DNA of 64,000 bases from Carposina sasakii (taxonomy: Eukaryota > Arthropoda > Insecta > Lepidoptera > Carposinidae). Shown one piece after another: positions 24,656-36,800 of this stretch. The notes beneath the pieces are model-generated. The model saw nothing but the letters and a program-made list of their open reading frames with translations, was not told the origin of the DNA and did not search any database. A program made the position numbers and the translations under genes. The stretch covers positions 8,494,001 through 8,558,000 of the forward strand of contig CP053169.1 in assembly GCA_014607495.2 (NCBI GenBank), read 5' to 3'. Within the stretch, counting starts at the first letter, position 1, and the number at the start of each line of letters is the position of its first letter.

Positions 24656-25205
24656 TAGAATAGATATAGATAGAAGAAGATGTAGGAACCTGTTTAGGTT
24701 AGGGTAAGCAATAAGTACTACTTACTAAAAAATAACTTAGGTACCTATTATAAAAGTAGTGCATGCATTACAGAAATCACTGCATCATTTCTTAGTTACA
24801 TAAATACCTACTTGTCTAAACTTGACTCTTACATGACCAAAGATGTATAAATTTATTTAGTACTCTTAACTGAGTAGGCCAGACTAAACAAATGTTTCAA
24901 CTGACCACATTAATGGGCTAACCTGTTAATATAATAACCATACGTGCCAACCCTGCCCTAGGTGCGGTCCCTATCCCCTATCTATTTGCATGCAAGGGGA
25001 CCGTGCCCTGTTCATAGAAGGTATAAAGAATAAATTGCTGTAGTGTAATAGGGCGATTACGATCCATATTAGAGTGCAATTCTGTGTATCTGTAATCGAT
25101 GTTGATTTTGAACTGGTCAAACCTTATTTATAGCCCTTTCGATCGTCCGCATATACGGAGATATCATGGTAAAGGGGGTTCCCGCTATCGACTCGCATGC
25201 AGTGA

Positions 25206-25322
25206 GGCAAGCACGAACCTCTCGATATTCCGTAACGCTATCGTCACATCGTCATATCTCATACATAGATTTTGCTTGCAAGTCCATACGTTACGGCGCG
25301 TAAAAACGTTCATGCTTACCCT
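25206..25322. mobile_element. Short MITE with GGTAAGCACGAACCT ends, copy 1
   Basis: About 117 bp, palindromic: GCAAGCACGAACCT on the left faces AACGTTCATGCTTACC on the right, and CCGTAACGCTATCGTC faces TACGTTACGG. Other copies are at 32108-32225 and 53553-53670. Confidence 0.72.
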
Positions 25323-25398
25323 GCTTAATCTCTGAGATTTGGCAGTTTGACGACATTCGATAGGTTACTTTGCTGACCTTTTTTAGAACAAAATAATA

Positions 25399-25477
25399 GC
25401 ACGGTATGCAGAGGTTGTGGGTTCGATTTCCCACTCGGGTGAGGATTTTTTCCATTTCTTTATTAATAATTTTATAA
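25399..25477 (+). repeat. tRNA-like repeat, 3' part only
   Basis: Contains GTGGGTTCGATTTCCCACTC and the AT-rich tail ATTTCTTTATTAATAATTTT of the tRNA-like repeat. It stops where the hairpin element at 25480 begins. Confidence 0.65.
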
Positions 25478-25479
25478 TA

Positions 25480-25743
25480 TACAGGGTGTAATAGAAGAAG
25501 TATGTTAAGCGAAAAGCTATGTAAATAGCCCACTATAGAGAACCTATTTCCAAAATTTGAAACTCGAAATCCAGTGTTTATTTTTCAAGATTGTATGAAT
25601 ATTCCTAACTTGTTTAGGAATTCTCCATACTATCCGGAAAAATAAACATGTAATTTCGAGTCTGAAATTTTTTGGTTAGGTTCCTTTTGGTGGGCTATTT
25701 ACACAGCTTTTCGCTTAACATACCCCTTTTGTTACACCCTGTA
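25480..25743. mobile_element. ACAGGGTGTAA hairpin MITE, copy 1
   Basis: A nearly complete palindrome of 264 bp. The left half has ACAGGGTGTAA, GTTAAGCGAAAAGCTATGTA and CCTATTTCCAAAATTTGAAA; the right half carries their complements and ends TTACACCCTGTA. Another good copy is at 51275-51535 and a diverged one at 62001-62240. It sits between two tRNA-like repeat copies. Confidence 0.85.
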
Positions 25744-26062
25744 TAATATCTTGACTAAGATAAATTTATAAAAAAACACTTCTCCATTAATATAATCCGT
25801 TAGGATATGGTTGATCGTTTCATCTTTAAACATTGTGCTGAGGGATTCAGCTTTGTTTGCCGAGATTTGGCTAGTGTATAGCTATCGGGATGAAAAATAA
25901 CGTTGCCAATATGTAATTTAGAAAAGAGATGGTAAAATTCGTCATCTGAGTAATTGACCCGGTAGCTCAGTGGTTAGAGCGCTAGCACGTTATGCAGAGG
26001 TCGTGGGTTCGATTCCAAATCGGGTGAGAAATTTTTTCCATTTCTTATCAATAATTTTATAA
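25744..26062 (+). repeat. tRNA-like repeat, long copy 1
   Basis: Starts AATATCTTGACTAAGATAAA, runs through GAGGGATTCAGCTTTGTTTG and AGATGGTAAAATTCGTCATC, then a tRNA-like part (25956-26027) with box A-like GTAGCTCAGTGGTTAGAGC and box B-like GGGTTCGATTCC, and an AT-rich tail. The anticodon arm does not pair properly, so it is not a working tRNA. The copy at 54073-54397 has the same order. Confidence 0.75.
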
Positions 26063-26667
26063 CAAAATAATAGCTAGGCCCCGATGCCATACTTACCTTT
26101 TTATTTACGAAAGAAGCTACCTAACCTAACATCGTTTGGCATCGACGTTCGTTGTCGCAACACTCCCACCCATAGTGTTTGGTATTTATCACGTGGCTTC
26201 CTATTCGAGCAAACATGGTGTCAAATCTCTGTCGTGATCGGTTCGATCGAGAAATTATATTACTTTGTCTAAGAAAAGAAAAGACGGCGTTAGTAGAGAC
26301 GTAAATGCTTTTCCATATTTGTGCAAACGATTAATAAACAATCTTATTTGTACAGTTCTATTTGTTATTGTGTTACTGAACTCAGTGAAAACAGGAAATC
26401 TGAGTATTTACTTACACTAAATATAACTTATAACAAGAAAGATACGCTAGAACCTAAGTAGTACCTAACCTAACCTACTTTGAAAACAAACGTACTCTCT
26501 CGTAAGCTAGTAAATTAGGAAGGAATCTTTTTTATTGATTACCTTTTTGTTTTTATTGTATTTACGCAGAAAATTAAAACAGTTTATTAATTAACGTAGA
26601 TAATAATATACCTACCTACCTGTACAATAACGCATTATCTTTAGAAGAGATTACTTTCATAAAACTA

Positions 26668-26817
26668 GTTAGGCCCCCTGATTACGTAAAAGCAATAGCA
26701 AAGCCGAAGCAAAGCGATAGCGAAAATTGTACAATATTCGCCAATTTCATAAGCAATCAGCGATTTTTGTACAATTTTCGCTATCGCTTTGCTTTTGCTA
26801 GTTAGGTAATAAGGGGG
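26668..26817. mobile_element. Hairpin MITE with CCCCCTGATTAC ends
   Basis: About 150 bp. GCAAAGCGATAGCGAAAATT on the left faces AATTTTCGCTATCGCTTTGC on the right, and the outer ends CCCCCTGATTAC and GTAATAAGGGGG are also inverted. A related hairpin lies in the cytospin intron at 39990-40105. Confidence 0.78.
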
Positions 26818-27168
26818 AGGATAGTTTTTAGATTCTAGTGCCAATTAAATTTTTTGCTTAGGTACGTATAAGTAACGAAAAATATTCTCCACTGTCTAAT
26901 TTTAGAATAATTTAATAATACCATCCCACGTGGTTAAGCAAAGTTATATCAGTCACGGCCATTAATTGCCTAGGTATTTATTTGCCTTCTCACTTTTGCT
27001 ATCATTTTTATAAATCGCCATAGCTTTGTCAATAACGATAATACAAATATAATTTTATCTTGCTGATAATGAACTAGCTAATTTACTAACTATCTATATT
27101 TACTTCTTGGTATGCAATTAGTTATATTGATCGGTTTAGGCTGATATCATTGAACTAAGTATTGCAAA

Positions 27169-27415
27169 CATGAACGTATATAAAGAACAACGGACGTAGT
27201 GCTGTCACTGCACAGATTGAAGCACCGAAATGGCGGCGCGTTGGGTATGTGTGCGTATTTTCCAGTAGGCGCCGAGCTTACTATGGTTTGTATATGTGGG
27301 TGGATAACGTGTCAATACACATCCCTACTCCATTGAATATCGTTGTCGAGCTTACTATGAATGCTTCACTCTGTGTAGTTACAACACTCTGTCCGTTATT
27401 CTTTATACGTTCATG
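27169..27415 (+). mobile_element. CATGAACG MITE, copy 3 (247 bp)
   Basis: Same orientation as copy 1 and very similar to it. It is flanked by ATTGCAAA (27161-27168) and ATCGCAAA (27416-27423), an 8-bp duplication with one change. It ends about 470 bases before the cytospin start codon. Confidence 0.88.
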
Positions 27416-27480
27416 ATCGCAAAATACTTCAACATTGCTGCAAATTTTATCGACAATATCCTATGAACTATTCTATTATT

Positions 27481-27570
27481 TTTTGAATAATTATTATTAT
27501 TGTATTTATATTATTATAATATATAATTATTATAATATGGTGAATAATTATAATTATTGACCATAATAAA
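27481..27570. repeat. AT-only palindromic low-complexity tract
   Basis: Dense TTATTATAATATATAATTAT-type sequence able to fold on itself. It lies about 310 bases upstream of the cytospin start. Confidence 0.55.
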
Positions 27571-27865
27571 GTTTCGTTAAAATGTAGAATGTACCCTCAT
27601 ATTTATAGGTACGAGTAGGTAAATAATAATAATCTGGCTGCAAGATATAGATTAATAAGACAGGATTTTCGTCACTATATTACCTACACAAAACATGTAA
27701 CTTTGACCAATTATTGTGTGATTGACAGTTCCACAACACCTTAACAGCAATACGTATCTATCAACAGTAAACCCCATTAGCATACAATTGTAAAATTCCG
27801 ATCACGAACCGAGCACACAAGCTATGCGACAGCAAACATACTCGATTAGTGAAACGACAACGAAC

Positions 27866-27874
27866 ATGAATTAA
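27866..27874 (+). promoter_or_regulatory. Two-codon upstream ORF before the cytospin start
   Basis: ATG AAT TAA ends nine bases before the start codon at 27884. If the mRNA starts upstream of 27866, ribosomes would meet this minimal uORF first and it could lower initiation. The transcription start is not known, so the effect is inferred. Confidence 0.5.
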
Positions 27875-27883
27875 ATCGACAAG

Positions 27884-30800
27884 ATGATGAAGTTTCGATC
27901 ATTGTTCCGTAGAGGACCAAGCCAGGGCAAGCAGGAATCGACACTCAAGGGCGCTCCCTCAGTCTCAAGCCTCGACTCAAAGCATCACAAGGTCGCGCCA
28001 GCAAGAGACAAGACGCTTAAAATATTTGGCTCTAAAGAGAAGCTTCACAAACCAAAGAAGAAAGACTTGGGCAATAACAATGCGGTGTTAGAAGACCCTG
28101 AGTTGAGGGAAGAATACGATGACGAGGCGAGGCATGAGTACGGGAGCGCTGAGGAGCTTGGAGGCTCGGTAGATGAGCAGGGCTCTCAGGAGTGCGTCAG
28201 TCTGCCAGTCACTTTGAATGCTGAACACATGCCAGGCTTCCAGGAGGTGGATCTAAGAGCTAGAATACCATCAGAGGTAAGAGTTATGTACCTACCATTT
28301 CTCATTATTTTAATGACATTGCCGATATGCCGTGAGAACACCCAAGAAAAGTTCCTGTTTCAGCTTTTTGACTGCAGATTTCTCATCGAGACTTCATGAG
28401 ATATCTAATTTGTTGTCCACATATCACGGAGTAGGTAAATTCCATTTGGTTTCTTGGATATTAAATTCGCTTCAATCTTCGCAGGCGTCCTTGGCATCAG
28501 GCGTGCGGGAGATAGAGTCCCTTCGCCGGGAGCTCGAGGAGAGCCTCATGGAGCGCACGCAGCTGCAGACCAGGGTCGACGAGATGGTGGACCGTGCGGC
28601 CGAGGCCGAGCGGCTGAGGATGGAGCTCGAGAGGCTGAAGGTAAGGAAACCAAAGAGAACTACCGGCTGCTCACAACTTTATCCGCGTAGACCAAAAAAT
28701 CTGTAAAGTAAATTGGAGTGGTACGAGTATTGTTTGTCATTATCTCTTAAAGAGATAGGTTTTTGTAAAATACTTTCTTACCAAATGAAATATAGCGGTG
28801 CTAATCTATTTAACATAAATAAGTCTGTAAGGCTTATATTTTCTATGAAATCGTTATTAGCTATTGCTTGGTAAATAGGTAACTCCTGGTTTCTTTTTGA
28901 TACCCAGAGCATTTCAAATGAAAATCATAGACAAGAAAACACTAAACTCATTTTGCTAGGAACATGAATTCACCGAAGTTTCGAAGTGACACCGTATAAG
29001 AGCCTGCACCTTCTCCGTATCTGATCTGTCACTAAATTGTGGATGTTTCCTTTGAAATAGCCAATAAGAACTCCCCACAACCTATCAGCGATTTTGTTTT
29101 CTCTACGCGTGGTCTTTAGGTTCTGGACTGTGCATATCGTGTAACATGGTAGCGGAACATCATTCCTTGTCCCAGTCTCTCGACATAGACCGCGAGTCGG
29201 CACTGGAGCGCCTTGCGGATGAGAACGGCGCATTGCGCGCGCGTCTGCGCGGCGTGGCGCACTCGCCCCTCTCCGACAGCGAGAAGCGTCAGCTGCTGCT
29301 TGCGCCCGCGCCGCGGCGCATGCACTCCTCTGCGCCGGCGTCGATCGCGCTGGCACATAATGTGAGTATTTTATTTTTATATCGTATGAGAGAATTGTAT
29401 AGCACTCTTTTTATCTTGCAGTCGTCATTCAACCCATAAGCAGTTTCTTAAGCGAGGCCAGATGTTAAAGTTTATATCACACGGTGAATGATTATAGGGT
29501 GACTTGACGTTACGCTATCGTAGTTCAACTCTAGCGGCAGATTTAAAAGACAAGACATATTCACTTCGAAAAACCACTTTCAATCTCTCAGATCAAATCT
29601 GTGAGGATTATAACACCTGTCTTCGTGTTTAGGGGGAGGGCGACAGCGGCGACGCGAGCACCCCCGACTGGGACAAGCACTCGTCGTCGTCACTCAGCGA
29701 GGTGTCTGTGGCGTGTCTGCAGGACCGCATCCTGCAGATGGAGGAGCATCATTATAGGTAGGCACTTTACCGATGAGTGGCCGGCTTATAAAACAATATA
29801 GATTTATATTCTCTGGGTCTAGCTAGCCTGGCCTCTCCGAGAAAAGACACAAGCATTTGTGACCGAAGCTCTAGTTACTTATTATTCATGTACCTATATT
29901 ATGTTCATCTATTTCAAACGTCAAATTATGCAGCAAATTCATGTCTTCCCGAAGTTTGCATAATAATCAAGGTCCACTACTTAGAGGAAAGACCTTCTAT
30001 CACCAGCGATGTTACTTTGTCTAGAAATGGTGGTTTCAGGTTCTATATCTTCTGCTGACCCTCGAATCTGACGACTCAGGCAACTACAGTCGCAATGGGA
30101 AACCAGATTCGAGCGCCTAGCTTGAAATGCGTACATGGCTACGAGTTTACCGGTTCTGATGGTTTTGACATGGCCTGATACTCCTTCCGATGCCCATGAG
30201 TAGGTACTTATTGGTGTTGTACTGGGAGACCAGCCATATAGGAGCAAGCCTGCGTGTGAACTGTGAATACAATCACTTAACCTAATTAATGGCACTCCCA
30301 ATGGGCTGGTCAGTTAGTTTATCACGCACTTTTAGAGTGAAGATAGTTTTGTACTGGAAACCAAATCAGTGTGTTTTCAGCCGCTGGAAAAGAAGCTTAG
30401 GAATATAGCCTCCTCATTTTGGACTTTTTTGATCTTTTTGGACTGGTAAGTTCAGGGGATTTGGACATTGTAACAATTTTACAAGCGACAGTAAAGTTCG
30501 TAAAGCTATTGAAACATTTCCACCAATAGCGGTTAGAATTGATGTCATTTACCGAACGCGCCAAATTGAAGCTTTCCATAGTTTTTTTTCAGTCCAAGGG
30601 ATTTTAACGTTCCTATAATGTTCCTAAAAACTAATTCAGGTACCCAAGTACATTATATCATAATGCTGAGAAGCCTCGAGAACACCCGAGACATGAAAAA
30701 GTGATATGTTTATCGTTTTTCCTTCTCACGTCTTCAAGTCTCGCCGAACCTTCTCGGCGTGAGTCTGTAAGGCCTTTAAGATGTATTCTAAATATAATAT

Positions 30801-33800
30801 CTCCTTTCCAGTACAAGTGAAGAGCTCCAAGCTACACTGGCCGAACTGGCCGACCTCCAGTCGCAGCTGGCCGACGCACACGCCGACAACGAGCGACTGG
30901 CCGATGAGAAACAAGTACTGCTGGAGTCGCTGTGTCGGCAAACCGAAAAGCTGGAAGACAGCCGCACTAAGGTAACAGAGATTTCAGCTAGCTAGCGTAA
31001 TTGGAGTGGATGAATAGACCTAGAGCTGATCACAAAGCGTGGATATAACGGTGCACTGATGTTAATAAATGGCGAATTCATGGCTAACACTTATGAGATA
31101 TTGAAGTTGCCGAAACCTACAAACCAACCCTTGGGATGGAGCCTTCAGTTACGTGAATCGTCATCTTCCTGCCCTTATCCCATTATTTATGGTTTCTTTC
31201 GAAACTCACATTGCCAAAGTTTTGGCATTTGTTTTTACGGCCGGCATGACGTGATTATATTTCATTTCTGCCTCTATTGAAAGTCCTATCTTTGGGGTAA
31301 GCATGAATCTCTCTACTGTTATTACTTCTTGTAGGTGGACACGCTTCAAGAGCTGCTGATGCGTGAGGGTATAGAGCCAGAATCCATCGGCGCGGGCGAT
31401 GCTGACCAACTCTTCGCTGTACTGAAGGTAGATATACTTTTAATATACAAAGATATTCTAAGAATAATTTATTTTGTACAGAGAAGTCAAGATTACCTCT
31501 ATACATATTGTTTTTAACACATGAGTTTCACATGAGTAGTGGAGTCTAAAGAGAGGGGAGGGGACAGTTGTCCTCTTGTAGGTAATCTAAGGTACAGGAG
31601 CATGGGACTTCTATACCTTTTGGATAAACCAGAGCCAAAGATACTAGCACAAACGAATGGTGTAGTTGGTATCCCGGCAGGTGCAATCATTTATATGATA
31701 AATCTTGATGTTTGTTTCCGAGTCATGGATGTTTCTATAATCATCTATGTATTTATATACCGTTACTTAGTACCTACGATAAGTAGGTAAGTTAGGGATC
31801 TTAGTTGACTAGGTTAATGTGTTGTAAAGTCTGTGTATATTAAGTATTTAGGCTACTAAAACAAGGCTATAATGTAAGTATTCTTTTAGGTGTCCCAAGA
31901 AGAGAGACGGCTGTTGATAGCCAAGCAGGAGCAACTAGAGGCCACCATAAACGATACTAAAGCAGCGCTAGAAGACAAAACCAAAGAGAATGAAGAACTG
32001 CAAGAGAGGATTAGGTAATATCTAATATCTACCAGTACTAGTCTGATATCTCATTTATTTCAAGTGGACCCAATAATTTTTTGCAGCATTATATATTCAC
32101 AATTACCGTGGCACAAGCACGAACCTCTTAATAGTCCATAACGCTATCGTCACACTGTCATATCTCATAGATTTTGCTTGCTAGTCGCTAGCATTACGGC
32201 TCGTAAAAAGGTTCATGCTTACCCTACTGATCCTGTTGTCAATCTAATAATTATGTACTTTACCCAGGACGTTAGAAGCAACAGTTGAAAGGAGCGAATC
32301 GGAACGTCTGCAGTGGGAACATGAAGCGGGAGCGAGACAGCATCAGCTGACTACTCTCACTGATCTGCTGGATGCTGCCAAAGCCAAGGTTGGTGAAGGA
32401 CGGACGTAGTTTTGTGTGTCCTGCTTTGTAAATGCTGCTTGTTTTGTTAGGAACGCGTTGTAGGTTTACATAATTTTATTAGTAACTGCTGAACTAGTTA
32501 ACATGGTCACGTACGTAACATTCTTGAATATAGTCACATGAAATAAATTGGTGAATATAAGGGCTTCTATTCATTATCGTCCATCATAAATTCAGAAATA
32601 ATTCTACTTAGGCATAGTTTGCCTTTTTTTTTAGGGATAAACTCAAAGTGAAATAACTAAACAATCTAACGCTCTGGAGTTGACACGCGTTTAGATTTTC
32701 TTTATTTACTCGGGTTTGGCGGAGATAGTCGTGCTTGAGGATGGTGATGAGACATATTTTGGGACCCATAGATCCCTGATGTTCGTTCAACATTTTTGAT
32801 TAACATTATCGAAACTTAGCATATCATTATCGCACATGAAACGATTATTATCTGAACATAGTTACCAATCCCCAATGTAATTGTATTAGCTAGCGGAACG
32901 CTCGACGGTGGTAGAGACGGCAGCGGAAGCGGAAGCGGCGGCGGCGGGCGCGCGGCGCGAGGCGGAGGCGGCGGCGGCGCGCGCGCACGCGCTGGCGGAG
33001 CGTCTGGCGCACGCGCAGCGGCAGCTCGACCGAGCGCACAGCGATGCCCGGAAGCTGCATGACGACGCGCTGGTATACCGCTTGTTTATTCACATTTATA
33101 GGAATTATAGGGAATTCAGTTAGGCAGATAAAGCTTAGGACCATGTGGAGCGGAATCCATGCTTGTAAGTAGTAGGTAGAATATGAGTTGCTGTAATTAG
33201 AAACTTAAATACAAATTGGCGTAAAACTTTTGTAGAATATTAGTTGGAAAACATAGTGGTGTCCGTAAGCTTCGAGCTTCGTTGGCAGCTGGTTGTTACT
33301 GGATGGCGAAAACGGGAGATCGAGCCGTGTGGCGTGCTTTGGTTGAGGCCTACGTCCAGCAGTTAGACTGCAATAGGCTGATGTAAATGATGATGATTCA
33401 AGCTCATTATACCCAAAGAGGATGGGCCGAAGTTTGCAAATTAAACACACGATGGCGGTCAAATGTTTGCCTAGCTAATTGTAAAAAAAAAACACTTTAT
33501 CAGTTAGCCCATTCAATTCAATTATCACCTTTATATTTATACTAGCGGCCGCCCACGGCTTCGCTCGCATGAGGGTGCATTACTCCGAAGCCGGGGCGGG
33601 TCCCTAATTATATATTATAAACCTTCCTTGTTAATCACTCTATCTATTAAAAAAAACCGCATCAAAATCCGTTCACTAGTTTAAATGATCTAAGCATACA
33701 TAGGGACAGACAGCAGAAAGCTACTTTGTTTTACCTATAATATGTAGTGATTATCATCTATTCCAGGTGTCACGTAACAATGCCAAGTCTACAATATCAG

Positions 33801-36800
33801 AGCTGGAGTTCCAAGTGGCGCAGCTTCAGCAGGAGAGACCGGCGTTACAGGCCGAGCTGAAAACGGCCCAGGAGACCGCGGCTGATTTACAGATACAGGT
33901 ACAGTAAGCTCAGGGCTTTTTTGTGGGTTCAAAATGTCGATAAAATTTGTTTTTGGTCGATAGATAGATTGATAGATATTTATAGGTGCGGCCGGTAAAA
34001 TTTTACGTTAGTTACCGTTTTTTTTGCTTGGGCCAAAGTGACCCTACGTCACGGTATCCATTTTTGGGTGTTCTATGTGCTGACATTTAAAATACCTCCT
34101 CCAGTTACAAGTGGCGTCAGATGAGAAGCTAACCTTGATGAGTCGCACGGGAGAAGCCTTAGCCAGAGCTTCGGAACTGGAGAGACAGTTACAAGAGTCA
34201 CGCGGTCGTTGCGCGCAATTACAAAGGGATCGAGAGAGAGATGTGAGTGTGTCAAGCGGTCCTTTAGGGCCCATAGATATTTGTTTACTATCTTTAACAT
34301 TCAAGAGGGATTATTGAATGCAATTTGAATATTGATATGCCATTGTTTACTAGTAAAAACGTGATGTGTCAAAAATTCCAGGTTAGACCATGCCAGTCTG
34401 CTGTTGCTTTAATGTATGCAACAGGCTAGGAAATGGTGTCGTGTAGATGAGGCTTTATTCTTATGTCATATTTTAGCCTGCGGCATTTATCGCATGAAAG
34501 TCCTTGGTTCTACTGAAAACTACCAAATTCTGATGGTAATAAGCAGTCATTCAATGTACTTATTCTTTCAGGCGTTAAGCTAGCAATGGGTCACTGATAA
34601 TTTAATCTGCCCTGCTATGCTTAATTTGATGATTCTGCAGTTCTAGCTACCCCATTTCGGAACCACAGCCGTGTGTTTATGTATGTATTCCATGTATGTT
34701 GTCAATATGACAATGTGGTAATTCGATGGTAGGAAATACCTTGAGGTAAGACGTAATCTATTGGTATATATGAATATTTTTTTTATTCCTTAAATAATAT
34801 CAGGAGATGTGATTAAACCGCCCCAATTTTTAACAATATAGGAGGCAGAATGGAAACAGTTCCAAAGCGACCTACTGATGACCGTCCGAGTCGCCAACGA
34901 CTTCAAGACGGAAGCGCAAAGAGAGCTCGAGCGGCTCGTCACTGAAAACAAGATGGCGCGCGACAAGATACGGCTGTTGGAGGACCAAATACATTCCATT
35001 AAGGGTAAGTAGATAGATATACATTGCGGTTTTGCACTGTTAGTAAACCTACTTCAACTTATTTTAAAACGTACTAGCCCTCAATGTATTGTACGTTTGT
35101 GTCTACACTTGACGTGCCTAATTTTGATTATTTTGGTAAATTATGGAACAGTTCTTTCATACACGTTATAAGGTCTTGTGTTTGGGGTATAACTTAGTTA
35201 GTGAAAGAAATATTTTAGATTTTTGTCTGGGAGGTTAGCAAAATATATTTTCGTATAGATGGACTATTTTAAATAGTTTATTAGTTTTGCATGACTATTC
35301 TTTGACGGTTTGTTTTAAAGTATTTGTTTTATTTAGTTGCATGTACTTACTTATGAAAGCAAAGAAGTACATAAAGTGGAATGTTTTCTATGGATTTTTT
35401 AGATTTGAACGGTAATAGTACGGGATGTAATTAAAGTACGTACCTATTTTAGATATTCTTGCATGTCTTTAATTCAATCAAATCGTTCTAGCCGATTAAA
35501 CTAGCGCTGTCAGCACTAATATATGTAAAGCTTGTAGTAAGTAAATTATGTAAATTCATTAAACTAACACTATAGTGTACCATCGAAGGTTATATGTGTA
35601 CATTTGTATATTAAATTCTAATATATTTCGTCAAAACAGGTGATAATGCAACAGAAACTGCAGATAATGTTAATAATCATTCTGATGATGAAAAAAGAAT
35701 GTCCAAAGATACGGATTATCCAGATTCCCAAAGCGATGGTTCTTCTAAAGATGTGTTCAAAAATATAAGGTCGAGATACCTGTCCAGAGTGCATAGTGTG
35801 ACAGATCCTACCAAAACATCCAGTATCGTTAATCAGGCGTTTTATAGATGGAATAGTCTTGAAGAACCATTATCAAAAGAGTTCAAATTGGAAATTAAAA
35901 ATGTTACCACTAGTGAGACAAATGATGACGAAAGCAATCGAGGCTCCTTAAATGTAGATGATAACAGTGTAATTTTAGCTAAGGCTTCAATATCTCCTAC
36001 TATCGATAAGCATTTAAAAAGACAAGAAGCATTCGATTTCAAACAAATTTTTAAGCGACAAGATGCTGTAGATAGAATTGATAATATTTCACCAGGATTA
36101 ACTGACGATGGTGAAATTGATATTGACAGAAGGTTGAAAACTCAATCGGAATCTTGTTATGTGCCAAAGGCTAGAGAACGGACAATCTTTAGTAGAAGTC
36201 TATCGGGGCTTTATAACGGTAAACCTAAAGCTTATAGTATGGACAATTTAAACACCAACGAAGCATTTAAAGATTCTTTTAATGAGGCAGCTAGCACAGA
36301 ATTTCCAGGTGAACAATATTATGACAGTCAAATGTCCTTATTTACTGAGGGATCTGATAGTGTTTTCCTATCTCCATTTGAAAGGAATAATAACAGGATG
36401 AGTAAATTTAAAAATTATGTATCAAATGTATCTAGTTTCGGAAAAGGTGATATTCCAAATGTAATATCTAAAGATGAACATGATTCTAACAATAATGATA
36501 AAAACATCCCTGTAGTAAAAGCAGAATCTATTTTGCCGTTTCCTTATCCAGATGATATTAAACCAAAGCCTAAGGAAATATTCACGTCTTCACTAGATCG
36601 TGCAGCACCTAAAATTGTAGACGACATCAAAGTTCACAAAGAACTTAAGAAAGTAAATGAGGAACTCAAGTTGACTTTTAGAGCAGCGATAAGGAGAATA
36701 ATAGGTAATAATAGAAGGAGAAAAACTAATTCCTCGTCGAACACCTCAGAAGATTCGATCTCATTTGAGAACCAGTTGAATAATGAGAATCTGCAGAAAC

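Noticed and set aside
25956..26027. tRNA gene
   Set aside because: Box A and box B are visible, but the anticodon stem does not pair and several copies with the same flanks show that it is an interspersed repeat.
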